Below are positions 1-5,646 of a stretch of DNA of 5,646 nt, one piece after another. Positions within the stretch are counted from its first letter, which is position 1. Every line of letters starts with the position of its first letter. A program made the position numbers and the translations under genes. The notes under the pieces are model-generated. The model made no database searches. It was not told where the DNA came from and worked only from the letters and a program-made list of their open reading frames with translations. Where the stretch lies: NCBI GenBank assembly GCA_030605285.1, contig JAUWIQ010000153.1:1-5646 (forward strand), written 5' to 3'. The DNA is from Planctomycetota bacterium. GTDB lineage: Bacteria > Planctomycetota > Planctomycetia > Pirellulales > UBA7805.

Positions 1-1
1 A

Positions 2-262
2 AGCCCGTTCGATAACGAAGTATTCTCGGGTTGGGTTGACTTGATGTTTTCCGATCCAGGGTTTGCGGACCAGAATTCAGCGGAAACGCATCTGCCCTCC
101 GCCACAACCCAGGGGGACCCGCTGCTCCTGGAGCGTGACTCAACAGGCACGATCGATGACTGGCTCGCGGAGCAATGCCCTGAAACAACGGATCGGGATG
201 CCGCTTGGCGGGAAATCTCCTCAATCCTCCAAGACGATCACCTGGATATCTTTCCGGCTTAG
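2..262 (+). CDS. 3' end of an unrecognised protein (partial, start lies left of the window)
   Basis: The reading frame is open from the left edge to a TAG at 260-262, giving the last 86 residues of a longer protein. A TTG (41) and an ATG (44) occur inside it, but the frame upstream of them stays open and reads like protein (PFDNEVFSGWVDLMF), so they are probably internal codons rather than starts. The tail is acidic and polar, rich in D, E, T and S, and has a likely amphipathic helix near the end (IDDWLAEQCPE then AAWREISSILQDD). I see no catalytic motif, membrane segment or repeat and do not recognise the family. It lies 72 bases before the ceramidase-like gene on the same strand with no convincing terminator between them, so the two may be co-transcribed. 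Confidence that it is coding rests on the frame running to the edge and its protein-like composition. Confidence 0.6.
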   Translation, partial: SPFDNEVFSGWVDLMFSDPGFADQNSAETHLPSATTQGDPLLLERDSTGTIDDWLAEQCPETTDRDAAWREISSILQDDHLDIFPA

Positions 263-334
263 TCCCGGGGGAGTAAAACCTGGCTGGGGCTTCCCAACGG
301 GCTTGATCTTGCCCGCCTGTAAATCAATCTAGCA

Positions 335-1774
335 ATGACCATGAAATCGTCTCCTCTGCTGCGAATCTTGGTTTTCTCCTTCTCCTCGCTGGTCGCCATT
401 GACGCAAGCGGGCAAAGCGTCCCACCAAACAGCATCCACGCAGGCGCAGCCGAGCGGGAGATATCGCCACCTGTCGGTATCGAAATTCACGCCCAGCGAC
501 CAAATGTGGGGATCCGCGATCCGCTTTTCATTCGCGCGCTCGTCCTTGAAGACCCGGAAGGTACCTCAGTCGCCATCATCACGGCCGACATTATTTGTAC
601 CGGTTTCGCTGCGATGGATGAACTGCGGAGTCGGGTGAAAGAGAAGACTGGAGTGGACGAAGTTCTTTTCAACTGCAGCCACGCCCACTCATCGCGTTGG
701 CTCCGCGCCACACCAACACCCGGGCAAGCGTGGACAGACGAAATGATTTGGGACGAATTTTACGAGCACCCCATAGAGGAAAACCCTCGGGAGGCTCAAT
801 GGAACCGCATGGTACACAAAGGGGCCGTCGAGGTCGTGGCAGAGGCGAAAAAGAAACAAATTCCTGTCACCCTCCACGCGGGTCGCGCAGCGGTGCAGGT
901 TGGATTTAACCGTCGCATTACCGAAGCCAACGGCTGGACGCACATGGGGGTCAACCGAGAGGGACCCGCCGTCCCCTGGGTCAATGTCCTGGTCGCTAAA
1001 AGCCGAGAAACAAACTGGCCCATCGCCGTCTTGTTCGAACATCCGGCCCATCCAGTCACTGTCCCGCCAGGAAACAATCTTGTCAGTGCCGATTTTCCCG
1101 GTGCGGCGGTGGCAAAGATCCGCGAAACACTCGGAAAAGATGTGATCCCTATGTATGGTCAGGGGTGTTGCGGAAACATCAATAGCTTTCCACTGAGAAG
1201 CTCGCTCGCCGATGCCGATGCTGCGGGTCACAAATTGGCGGAAGCGGTCTTAAAAGCCATCCAAGAGAGCACGCCGCTGGGGGCAACCAAGCTCACGCTA
1301 CGGGAGGAGCGGATTCAACTTCCTACGCGAGCACTACCCGCGCCCGAGGTCCTCACGGACTTAAAACAACAAAATAAAGGGAATCCAGCGCGAATGAAGC
1401 AATTGAACAAAATTTCTGCTGCGCAAGAGAGTGGAAAAATGCCTCCGGCTCGTCGCTTCGACGTATACGGCGTCATGCTGGGCAACGAGTGGTGCCTGCT
1501 GGGAATGTCCTACGAAACGTTCAGCCAGTACGAAATTTGGATCGATAAACATGCACCCTTCAAACACACCATGGTGTTCGCCCTGACGAACGGTGGCCGT
1601 GCCTATATTGGCACCGATCAGGCACTCGCAATGGGTGCAAACGGGGGCTACGAAGCGGCATGCCTTCCCAACTGGGGTGGCCATGAGACCATGTCTCCTC
1701 ATCTCGGTCCGCCTGCCGTCGGCTGCGAAAAGATGATCCACAAAGCATTTCAATCTCTGTGGCAAGAGCAATAG
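335..1774 (+). CDS. Exported neutral/alkaline non-lysosomal ceramidase-like hydrolase
   Basis: This 479-residue protein matches the N-terminal catalytic domain of the neutral/alkaline ceramidase family, zinc amidases that cleave the N-acyl bond of ceramide. Residues 1-26 look like a signal peptide (K/R, then hydrophobic LLRILVFSFSSLVAI, cleavage near DASGQ), so it acts outside the cytoplasm. Family landmarks in order: GAAEREISPPVG (37-48), a strand ending ADIICTG (84-90), SHAHS (115-119), HPAHP (236-240), SADFPG (251-256), GQGCCGN (275-281), SYETF (392-396) and GGYEA (437-441). By analogy with Pseudomonas ceramidase the likely zinc ligands are H118, H236 or H239, E394 and Y439; this is inferred by motif order. 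True ceramidases have about 650 residues with an extra C-terminal domain, absent here, so ceramide may not be the substrate. Start: ATG 335 or ATG 341; neither has a clear Shine-Dalgarno. It converges with the leftward genes. Confidence 0.88.
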   Translation: MTMKSSPLLRILVFSFSSLVAIDASGQSVPPNSIHAGAAEREISPPVGIEIHAQRPNVGIRDPLFIRALVLEDPEGTSVAIITADIICTGFAAMDELRSRVKEKTGVDEVLFNCSHAHSSRWLRATPTPGQAWTDEMIWDEFYEHPIEENPREAQWNRMVHKGAVEVVAEAKKKQIPVTLHAGRAAVQVGFNRRITEANGWTHMGVNREGPAVPWVNVLVAKSRETNWPIAVLFEHPAHPVTVPPGNNLVSADFPGAAVAKIRETLGKDVIPMYGQGCCGNINSFPLRSSLADADAAGHKLAEAVLKAIQESTPLGATKLTLREERIQLPTRALPAPEVLTDLKQQNKGNPARMKQLNKISAAQESGKMPPARRFDVYGVMLGNEWCLLGMSYETFSQYEIWIDKHAPFKHTMVFALTNGGRAYIGTDQALAMGANGGYEAACLPNWGGHETMSPHLGPPAVGCEKMIHKAFQSLWQEQ

Positions 1775-1866
1775 CCTCTCTTTCCCTTTCGCCGCATACC
1801 CCAAAGCCATTCACACCGTTGCTGCCAAGCAGCCCGAATGCCGACCATCCAATGATCTGATGCGAA

Positions 1867-2031
1867 TTAACTCCGCAACCCCAAGCCCTCGGCTACGCGA
1901 CGGCCATATTCGGGATCTGCCTTGGTGAAATGATCGATCTGTCGTCGTTGGATTTCCTCTGGAACCGATGCCATGCTCCCACCAATATTGTCGATCAACG
2001 GACAAACATCGGCTGGTATACCGGATTGGAA
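1867..2031 (-). pseudogene. Catalase C-terminal remnant
   Basis: Read leftward, the frame ending in TAA at 1867-1869 encodes a stretch typical of the end of monofunctional haem catalases (the catalase-related C-terminal domain): [20 protein letters not shown], followed directly by [20 protein letters not shown] and then LRS. That block (1867-1998) is 43 residues. Just upstream, FQSG...ADVCP can be matched to the usual 'tyr/phe-x-Q-A-G ... LMxxxxxxRLIDNI' segment with about ten residues missing. Further upstream the resemblance fades in all three leftward frames, and neither the haem-binding tyrosine region nor the N-terminal catalytic histidine region is present. An intact catalase has roughly 480 or more residues, so this is a decayed or truncated gene. 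The open frame could be extended to 2283, but the added part does not look like a functional protein. It sits just downstream of the aminotransferase on the same strand. Confidence 0.75.
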
Positions 2032-2325
2032 TTGCCGCGATCCTCTCCGCATCGGTTCTGCCACCCGCCAGCAACGACCCCGTGTAAAAAGCACTTTCGA
2101 CACAGCAACGAAGGCAGCCTCCTGAACCCGCCCCAATCGTATCTGACCTGACCTGCCCTGCCGCCTGGGGCAGACATCGATACTGGAATTGCCCGCCACC
2201 GCCTCAACGGACCCTCTCCAGAGAGGAAAGTCCGAGAAGTGGACCGATCGCAAGCTTCCGGAAGCACCTGATTCCATTGACAAAATATGTTTTCAGCTGG
2301 AATCGGAAGGCAATGTGCAGGACCC
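2032..2325. other. Intergenic stretch without an intact gene, probably decayed catalase sequence
   Basis: This 294-base stretch separates the catalase-like tail from the aminotransferase stop codon. Open frames exist on both strands, but none has a ribosome binding site, recognisable motifs or protein-like composition. A few short leftward segments loosely recall catalase (a GEGPLR around 2210-2225 and an RYDW near 2130), but they lie in a different frame from the conserved tail and at the wrong spacing, so I treat them as suggestive at most. I see no terminator, RNA gene or insertion-sequence end. Confidence 0.5.
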
Positions 2326-3492
2326 TCAAGTTCCTGCACGCCATTTCTTGATACGGCTTACCGCCTCTTCAATGTCCTGGGTCGCACCGGCATAAGAAAA
2401 GCGGATGAAGTGGTGCCCATGGCGGACTGAAAAGTCACTACCGGGAGCTACCAACACGCCACACCCTTCAAGCATGTCGATCGCAAATTGCAGGCTGTCT
2501 TCATGGAGATGTTTGACGTGGCAGTAAAGATAAAATGCGCCGTGTGGTGCCGCAAACTTATCGAATCCCGCCGAGGGCAGTTCTTTAAGAAGAATATCAC
2601 GGTTGGTTTTGTAGCGCGCGACATGGCCATCTAATTCTTCGCTGCAATCGAGTGCGTGCAGCGCTCCGAATTGTGACGGGGCGGGCGGGCAGAGATAGAG
2701 ATTGTGCGCAAGATTCGAAATAGGCTCGACTAGATATTCCGGGAGTACCATCCAACCGAGTCTCCAACCTGCCATCGAGTAGTATTTAGAAAAACTATTG
2801 ACCACGATAACTTCGTTGGAATAGGCAATCGCTGTTTGTTGCGGAACTTCGTCATCAAAGACAATGCCGTGGTAAATTTCGTCTGAGATCAGTCGTATTT
2901 GACGGCGTTCACAATACTCGGCAAGCTCCTTCATTTGCTCCGCGGGCATCATCGCACCCGTCGGATTACCTGGACTGGCAAAAATTAGCCCGTCGATCGG
3001 ACCTTCAATTTTTTCGATATCCTCCACGGTAGGCTGGAAGTGATTTTCCATGAGGGCATCGAAGGGAACACACTCCACGCCAAGCGTCCCCATCGCGTGA
3101 CGGTACCCGTAGTAAAAGGGCTGTGGCAGGGCAACACGAGCGCCTACATCAAAGCACCCTACCAGGGCAAGGATCATCGCGCCGGACGCCCCAAACGTGA
3201 TCACAATCCGCTCAGAATCCACCTCAACGCCATACAGCTGCTGATAATTTTTGGCGAGCCGCTCCCTGAGTTCTGAAATTCCGGCTGAACTGGTATAGCC
3301 TAAAATACTATTTTCACTCGCTTTGTGGACCGCTTCGAGTGCGCCCGCAGGAGCCCCCGTACTCGGCTGTCCCACCTGCAGCGAGATCACTTTCTTGCCT
3401 TTTGCTTCAACCGCCCTGGCGCGAGTTTTCATCTGCTCGGCAATACTTGGCGTAGCGCCCCGGCGTGAGGGACGAAAACGTTTTTTACTCAC
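2326..3492 (-). CDS. PLP-dependent aminotransferase, class I/II (fold type I)
   Basis: This 388-residue cytoplasmic enzyme belongs to the aspartate-aminotransferase-like superfamily and should transfer an amino group between an amino acid and a 2-oxo acid through pyridoxal phosphate. Numbered from the chosen GTG: LQVGQPSTGAPAG (38-50) near the N-terminus, GASGA (101-105) for the cofactor phosphate, SPGNPTG (173-179) with N176, SDEIY (203-207) with D204 for the pyridine nitrogen and Y207, SFSKYYSMAGWRLG (233-246) with Schiff-base lysine K236, and FIRFSYA (362-368) with R364 for the substrate carboxylate. All key residues are present and the length is normal, so it should be active. The 'EVGQPSTGAP'-type N-terminus resembles a broad bacterial subgroup annotated only as aminotransferase; the substrate cannot be read from sequence. 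GTG 3492 is preferred because AAAGGA lies six bases before it; ATG 3498 and TTG 3507 are in frame. Confidence 0.93.
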   Translation of the reverse strand: MSKKRFRPSRRGATPSIAEQMKTRARAVEAKGKKVISLQVGQPSTGAPAGALEAVHKASENSILGYTSSAGISELRERLAKNYQQLYGVEVDSERIVITFGASGAMILALVGCFDVGARVALPQPFYYGYRHAMGTLGVECVPFDALMENHFQPTVEDIEKIEGPIDGLIFASPGNPTGAMMPAEQMKELAEYCERRQIRLISDEIYHGIVFDDEVPQQTAIAYSNEVIVVNSFSKYYSMAGWRLGWMVLPEYLVEPISNLAHNLYLCPPAPSQFGALHALDCSEELDGHVARYKTNRDILLKELPSAGFDKFAAPHGAFYLYCHVKHLHEDSLQFAIDMLEGCGVLVAPGSDFSVRHGHHFIRFSYAGATQDIEEAVSRIKKWRAGT

Positions 3493-3498
3493 AATCAT

Positions 3499-3504
3499 TC
3501 CTTT
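3499..3504 (-). promoter_or_regulatory. Ribosome binding site that decides the aminotransferase start
   Basis: The leftward sequence reads AAAGGA, then six bases, then GTG (3492). The same AAAGGA directly abuts the in-frame ATG at 3498 with no spacer and overlaps the TTG at 3507, so spacing favours GTG as the true start. The two extra residues added by the ATG start would make little difference to the protein. Confidence 0.55.
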
Positions 3505-3557
3505 CAAACTGCAAAAAAAAGTCGCGCGCTAAAGGGACAGAAACTTCTCTCGTTTTA

Positions 3558-3599
3558 ACGAATTTTCGTATGATAAAGATTGGATTCGTAATGTTCGTT
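3558..3599 (-). promoter_or_regulatory. AT-rich upstream region of the aminotransferase with repeated ACGAA motifs
   Basis: The gap between the propeller gene stop and the aminotransferase start is AT-rich and should hold the aminotransferase promoter. On the - strand a TATCAT (3575-3570) resembles a -10 box, but I find no good -35 at standard spacing. Around it the 5-mer ACGAA recurs: an inverted pair ACGAA-TT-TTCGT (3558-3569, + strand) plus two more TTCGT copies at 3585-3589 and 3594-3598. Such an arrangement could be a repressor or activator site, but the arms are short and AT-rich DNA yields such matches easily. Confidence 0.3.
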
Positions 3600-3613
3600 T
3601 CAGATTTGATCCA

Positions 3614-4534
3614 TTACTTCTGTATCTGGATTCCTTTTCGATGTAGCAAAAATTCCGGCTCGTGCAATCGCTTATCATCGCGACGACTAATTACCACGCC
3701 AAGAAATTCTCCAGTCTTGCCATCATAACGAAGTACTTGACTGCTGCGCCGACTGGCGACATAAAAATTACCCTCGGGACCCCAGATAAAACCGGCCGGC
3801 CGACGAAGTCCTCCCGCTTTATGTTTGACAAAGATGTCGAGGAACTGGCCCGTTTTTCCATCAAACCGGAGGATTCGATCGTTGCGTGAGGACCCCACAT
3901 AGAGATGGCCGTCCGAACCGTAATGCAACTGCACCGGGTGTTCCAGATTTCCGCTCCTGGGCTGTACAAAGTAGCCCTTGGGCTTTCCGGTAACTGCCTC
4001 GTAACGCAACACCGCATTGTTATCCCGACCCGCGACGAGCAAATCACCACTCGGATGAAAAACAATGCCACGGATACCATCGAGGCCCCCACTCCCCGGT
4101 TCAACAAAAGCGCCCCGGTATTCACCCGTTTTACCGTCGTACTGCAGGACTCCATTGTTGTCCTGACCCGCAACATAAAGATGGCCATCCGGGCCAAAGA
4201 GACACTGATAAGGGTGAGCCAGACCACCACCCATTGCAAACACGCCTAGGAAGCGACCGGCAGGACTGTAGCGCAACACTGCCCAATTCGACGACCCCGA
4301 ACTGCAAATAAAAAGGTCGCCTGAGGGCCCATAAGTCATCCCCCGAGCCTGTTTCAGTCTGCCTTCTTTGCGCGCGACCAGTTGAGTCAACAATCCTTTT
4401 TGCAGATCATAACAAAGTACATTGTCGCCTGAATGGGTCGTGATCAGTATCTCGGCTGCATCGAGACGCCCCAATTGAAATACCGCCCAGAAGGCAAGCA
4501 GCGCGATGAGGCTCCTGGCACAAACATCCCTCAT
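3614..4534 (-). CDS. Secreted NHL-type six-bladed beta-propeller protein
   Basis: The 306-residue product starts with a signal peptide (MRDVCAR, hydrophobic SLIALLAFWAVFQLG, likely cleavage after LDAA at 24-27), so it acts outside the cytoplasm. The remainder is repeats of about 45-48 residues built on 'P-x-G-x-x-(F/Y)GPDGxLYVA...n-x-VLRYD-x-x-TG-x-F-x-x-x-FV'. Six VLRYD-like units occur, starting near residues 38, 85, 128, 174, 220 and 267, and five complete GPDGxLYV-like strands. The sixth blade appears closed by pairing the N-terminal EILIT strand with the C-terminal EPEFLLHRKGIQIQ, giving a six-bladed NHL/SMP-30-like propeller. No enzymatic metal site is evident; a binding role is more likely than catalysis. 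ATG 4534 forms an ATGA overlap with the upstream membrane-protein stop, indicating translational coupling; in-frame ATG 4540 and TTG 4546 are alternatives. Nothing resembling a C-terminal anchor is seen. Confidence 0.85.
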   Translation of the reverse strand: MRDVCARSLIALLAFWAVFQLGRLDAAEILITTHSGDNVLCYDLQKGLLTQLVARKEGRLKQARGMTYGPSGDLFICSSGSSNWAVLRYSPAGRFLGVFAMGGGLAHPYQCLFGPDGHLYVAGQDNNGVLQYDGKTGEYRGAFVEPGSGGLDGIRGIVFHPSGDLLVAGRDNNAVLRYEAVTGKPKGYFVQPRSGNLEHPVQLHYGSDGHLYVGSSRNDRILRFDGKTGQFLDIFVKHKAGGLRRPAGFIWGPEGNFYVASRRSSQVLRYDGKTGEFLGVVISRRDDKRLHEPEFLLHRKGIQIQK

Positions 4535-5253
4535 AGCCATTCCCAATCGATTGCGCCGTGATACTTTTCTGGCAGATCAAACTCCATCTTTTCTTGCAAT
4601 TGGTCATGATCCAAATCTTCCGGACCCCGAAATATTAAGCGCATGGAGTTTTTGGAAATATTTTTTCGCTCGCCAAGAATCCGGCAGTTGGCCCCTTCCA
4701 ACACCGCGCGGTAAGCGGTCGTCGCATCTACCAGTTTACCTTTGTGTATCCCCTGCACCACCATGCAATACGTCCGGCGACAATCCAATATCCAAATCAG
4801 TAGAAAACCAAAAATAGTAGAGATAATTGCCACATGCAACAAATCCAAGCCCGCACACAGACCAATCACCGTGGCAAGAATGACTCTGCCCGTTTGAGTC
4901 GCCGAACCCACGTTCGTGCGAAACCGCAAAAGCCCACCGATGCCAAAGACAACAAAACCGACGACCCCCCCAAACACCATGACCGCCGTACCGATAATGG
5001 CAGCCACAAAAGAATAGAGAATAAAACTCTTGGGAGCTTCTGCATCCTCCAAACTATCGTATTTCCTGCGGACTTTGGGATGGTAGGCAATCACCGCCGC
5101 TAGCAAGATTGCGAGCAGTAGACGGCGCACAAAACTGATCATGAAACTGGTGTCTGTGAAGCCCTGCCAACCCTGTCCCGTGAGGGAATTGTCGGGCATT
5201 TTGTCGGACATTAAGAATCCGAAGTCATGGGTCAGCAAGAGAACTTGGTCCAT
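4531..5253 (-). CDS. DUF4956-like multi-span membrane protein
   Basis: The 240-residue protein has hydrophobic segments at about 39-57, 78-92, 93-108, 121-136 and 140-156, giving four or five membrane passes, and a soluble C-terminal domain of about 80 residues (158-240). The core GGLLRFRTNVGSATQTGRV (106-123) followed by a small-residue helix (GLCAGL) is the pattern I associate with DUF4956 proteins ('RFR...' before a glycine-rich helix), with a looser resemblance to MgtC/SapB membrane proteins. The C-terminal part has an alpha/beta look (AYRAVLEGANCRILG, then SMRLIFRGPEDLD) that could be an ACT-like or regulatory domain. The biochemical role of the family is not known to me. ATG 5253 is chosen because a very strong Shine-Dalgarno lies seven bases ahead; later methionines (15, 19) lack one. 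It is first in a two-gene operon with the propeller gene. No polyphosphate-polymerase partner is present in this window. Confidence 0.75.
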   Translation of the reverse strand: MDQVLLLTHDFGFLMSDKMPDNSLTGQGWQGFTDTSFMISFVRRLLLAILLAAVIAYHPKVRRKYDSLEDAEAPKSFILYSFVAAIIGTAVMVFGGVVGFVVFGIGGLLRFRTNVGSATQTGRVILATVIGLCAGLDLLHVAIISTIFGFLLIWILDCRRTYCMVVQGIHKGKLVDATTAYRAVLEGANCRILGERKNISKNSMRLIFRGPEDLDHDQLQEKMEFDLPEKYHGAIDWEWL

Positions 5254-5254
5254 T

Positions 5255-5265
5255 GGATCACCCCC
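5255..5265 (-). promoter_or_regulatory. Extended Shine-Dalgarno of the membrane-protein gene
   Basis: Read leftward the site is GGGGGTGATCC, which matches ten of eleven bases of the perfect anti-16S complement GGAGGTGATCC. It stands seven bases (counted from the G-run) before ATG 5253. This fixes the start and suggests strong translation unless the site is masked. Confidence 0.7.
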
Positions 5266-5268
5266 ATC

Positions 5269-5287
5269 GCACCCAATGTTGGGGTGC
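5269..5287 (-). promoter_or_regulatory. Leader hairpin just upstream of the ribosome binding site
   Basis: GCACCC (5269-5274) and GGGTGC (5282-5287) form a perfect six-base inverted repeat with a seven-base loop in the presumed leader RNA. On the - strand the 5' arm contains CACCCC (5286-5281), which could instead pair with GGGGTG (5264-5259) inside the Shine-Dalgarno. The two pairings exclude each other. The sequence relation is certain; a regulatory effect is inference. Confidence 0.4.
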
Positions 5288-5304
5288 TAACTAGATTGTG
5301 GTTC

Positions 5305-5330
5305 GCCTTACAACCACGCCTTACAACCAC
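5305..5330. repeat. 13-bp perfect tandem repeat in the leader/promoter region
   Basis: The unit GCCTTACAACCAC occurs twice with no gap (5305-5317 and 5318-5330). An inverted match to its end, GTGGTT, lies at 5298-5303; with one extra base (TGTGGTT, 5297-5303) it complements AACCACA at 5325-5331. So the flank can pair with either repeat copy. It lies between the candidate promoter and the membrane-protein gene. It could be a paired protein-binding site, an RNA structure or a recent slippage duplication. Confidence 0.8.
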
Positions 5331-5361
5331 ACAGTCGTGACAACATCCACAAGTGGCTCTA

Positions 5362-5391
5362 AAAATACAAACGGCCACATTCTAATGACAA
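5362..5391 (-). promoter_or_regulatory. Candidate sigma-70 promoter of the membrane-protein/propeller operon
   Basis: On the - strand TTGTCA (5391-5386, five of six matches to TTGACA) is followed after 18 bases by TATTTT (5367-5362, four of six matches to TATAAT). Transcription would start near 5355, leaving a leader of about 100 bases that includes the tandem repeat and the hairpin. It lies properly downstream of the ilvD terminator. The -10 box is weak and no activator site is evident. Confidence 0.35.
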
Positions 5392-5445
5392 CTTGGAGCA
5401 AAACACAAGGCGACTGCCGAATGACATCCACCACCTTCTTGAGAG

Positions 5446-5472
5446 AAAAAATGGCGCCTCCCAGGCGGCGCC
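5446..5472 (-). terminator. Intrinsic terminator of ilvD
   Basis: Reading leftward from the ilvD stop: GGCGCC (5472-5467), an eight-base loop, GGCGCC (5458-5453), one A, then six T (5451-5446). The six-base all-GC stem plus T-tract is a classic Rho-independent terminator, 13 bases past the stop codon. An alternative tighter stem (CGCCT/AGGCG with a three-base loop) can form in the same place. Confidence 0.85.
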
Positions 5473-5485
5473 GGAATCTATCAAT

Positions 5486-5646
5486 CTACTCATCCGTCAC
5501 GCAACCCTCCGATGCCGATTGAACAAGTTTAATGTATTTATGCAGGGTGCCGCGGGTCACTTTCAACGAGGGGGCGACCCAACTCTGCCGACGATTTGCC
5601 AATTCATCCTCAGAAAGATCTACAGTTAAAGTATTCTTGTCGGTAT
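5486..5646 (-). CDS. ilvD: Dihydroxy-acid dehydratase, C-terminal end (partial)
   Basis: The frame enters from the right edge (first full codon ends at 5644) and stops at TAG 5488-5486, giving the last 52 residues. The text reads [20 protein letters not shown], then a short linker, [20 protein letters not shown] and TDE. This is the characteristic end of IlvD ('vdvsdeElaeRrkaw..p......GvLakYaklVssAskGavTd'). The enzyme is an iron-sulfur cytoplasmic dehydratase converting 2,3-dihydroxy-isovalerate and its isoleucine-pathway homologue to 2-oxo acids in branched-chain amino-acid synthesis. The cluster cysteines and catalytic parts lie outside the window. The related phosphogluconate dehydratase (Edd) has a different tail as I recall it, so IlvD is favoured. 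It is followed immediately by a strong terminator, so it is not co-transcribed with the next leftward gene. Confidence 0.92.
   Translation of the reverse strand, partial: TDKNTLTVDLSEDELANRRQSWVAPSLKVTRGTLHKYIKLVQSASEGCVTDE

Noticed and set aside
298..315. CGGGC-N8-GCCCG inverted repeat before the ceramidase-like gene, considered as terminator
   Set aside because: The stem is only five bases and no T-tract follows.
689..1231. 180-residue open frame on the - strand inside the ceramidase-like gene
   Set aside because: It is antisense to a well-supported gene, has no recognisable domain and no ribosome binding site; it is a by-product of codon composition.
1808..1840. Nested hairpin (CATTC/GAATG outside, GCTGC-CAA-GCAGC inside) past the ceramidase-like gene
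   Set aside because: It could help end the convergent transcripts, but the arms are separated by an uneven internal loop and no T-tract follows on either strand.
1930..2151. 73-residue + strand open frame in the intergenic gap
   Set aside because: It overlaps the catalase remnant on the other strand and shows no motif or Shine-Dalgarno.
1995..2339. 114-residue - strand open frame next to the aminotransferase
   Set aside because: It starts with GTG inside the aminotransferase gene, lacks a ribosome binding site and has no clear domain; a few short strings recall catalase but not enough to call a gene.
3513..3533. GC-rich GCGCGC followed by eight T on the - strand, considered as terminator of the propeller gene
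   Set aside because: The GC segment has no complementary partner forming a proper stem before the T-tract, and it lies in the aminotransferase leader.
4834..5103. 89-residue + strand open frame inside the membrane-protein gene
   Set aside because: Antisense shadow; very K/R/T-rich low-quality composition without domain or ribosome binding site.

Overview
The window looks like a piece of bacterial chromosome with moderate GC content. It carries housekeeping metabolism plus secreted proteins of the kind common in the Planctomycetota-Verrucomicrobiota group. That placement is an inference from gene content: an exported neutral/alkaline-ceramidase-like protein, an exported NHL-type beta-propeller and a DUF4956-like membrane protein. 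Nothing in the window fixes the taxon. I see no tRNA, rRNA, CRISPR array, insertion sequence or phage gene.

Layout. On the + strand there is the 3' end of an unrecognised gene (2-262), then an exported ceramidase-like hydrolase (335-1774). This meets a leftward block head-on. Between the convergent genes, about 550 bases hold no intact gene, but they contain on the - strand a remnant of a catalase C-terminus (1867 to about 2031). Reading the - strand from right to left: the last 52 residues of dihydroxy-acid dehydratase (IlvD) and its intrinsic terminator; a leader region with a 13-bp tandem repeat, a hairpin and an unusually long Shine-Dalgarno; a DUF4956-like multi-span membrane protein; a secreted six-bladed propeller protein joined to it by an ATGA stop/start overlap; a 121-base AT-rich gap with repeated ACGAA motifs; a class I/II PLP-dependent aminotransferase; and then the catalase remnant.

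How the genes work together. The membrane protein and the propeller protein are almost certainly co-transcribed and translationally coupled. Their joint role is unknown; the likely picture is a membrane protein with an exported propeller partner. IlvD is insulated from them by its terminator. The aminotransferase probably has its own promoter. The ceramidase-like protein has the metal-ligand pattern of its family but lacks the extra C-terminal part of true ceramidases, so its substrate is open.

The observations most worth a second look are the catalase remnant, the coupled membrane/propeller pair, and the leader of that pair, where two sets of mutually exclusive base pairings can be drawn, one involving the ribosome binding site. 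I did not find convincing evidence for a wholly new system.
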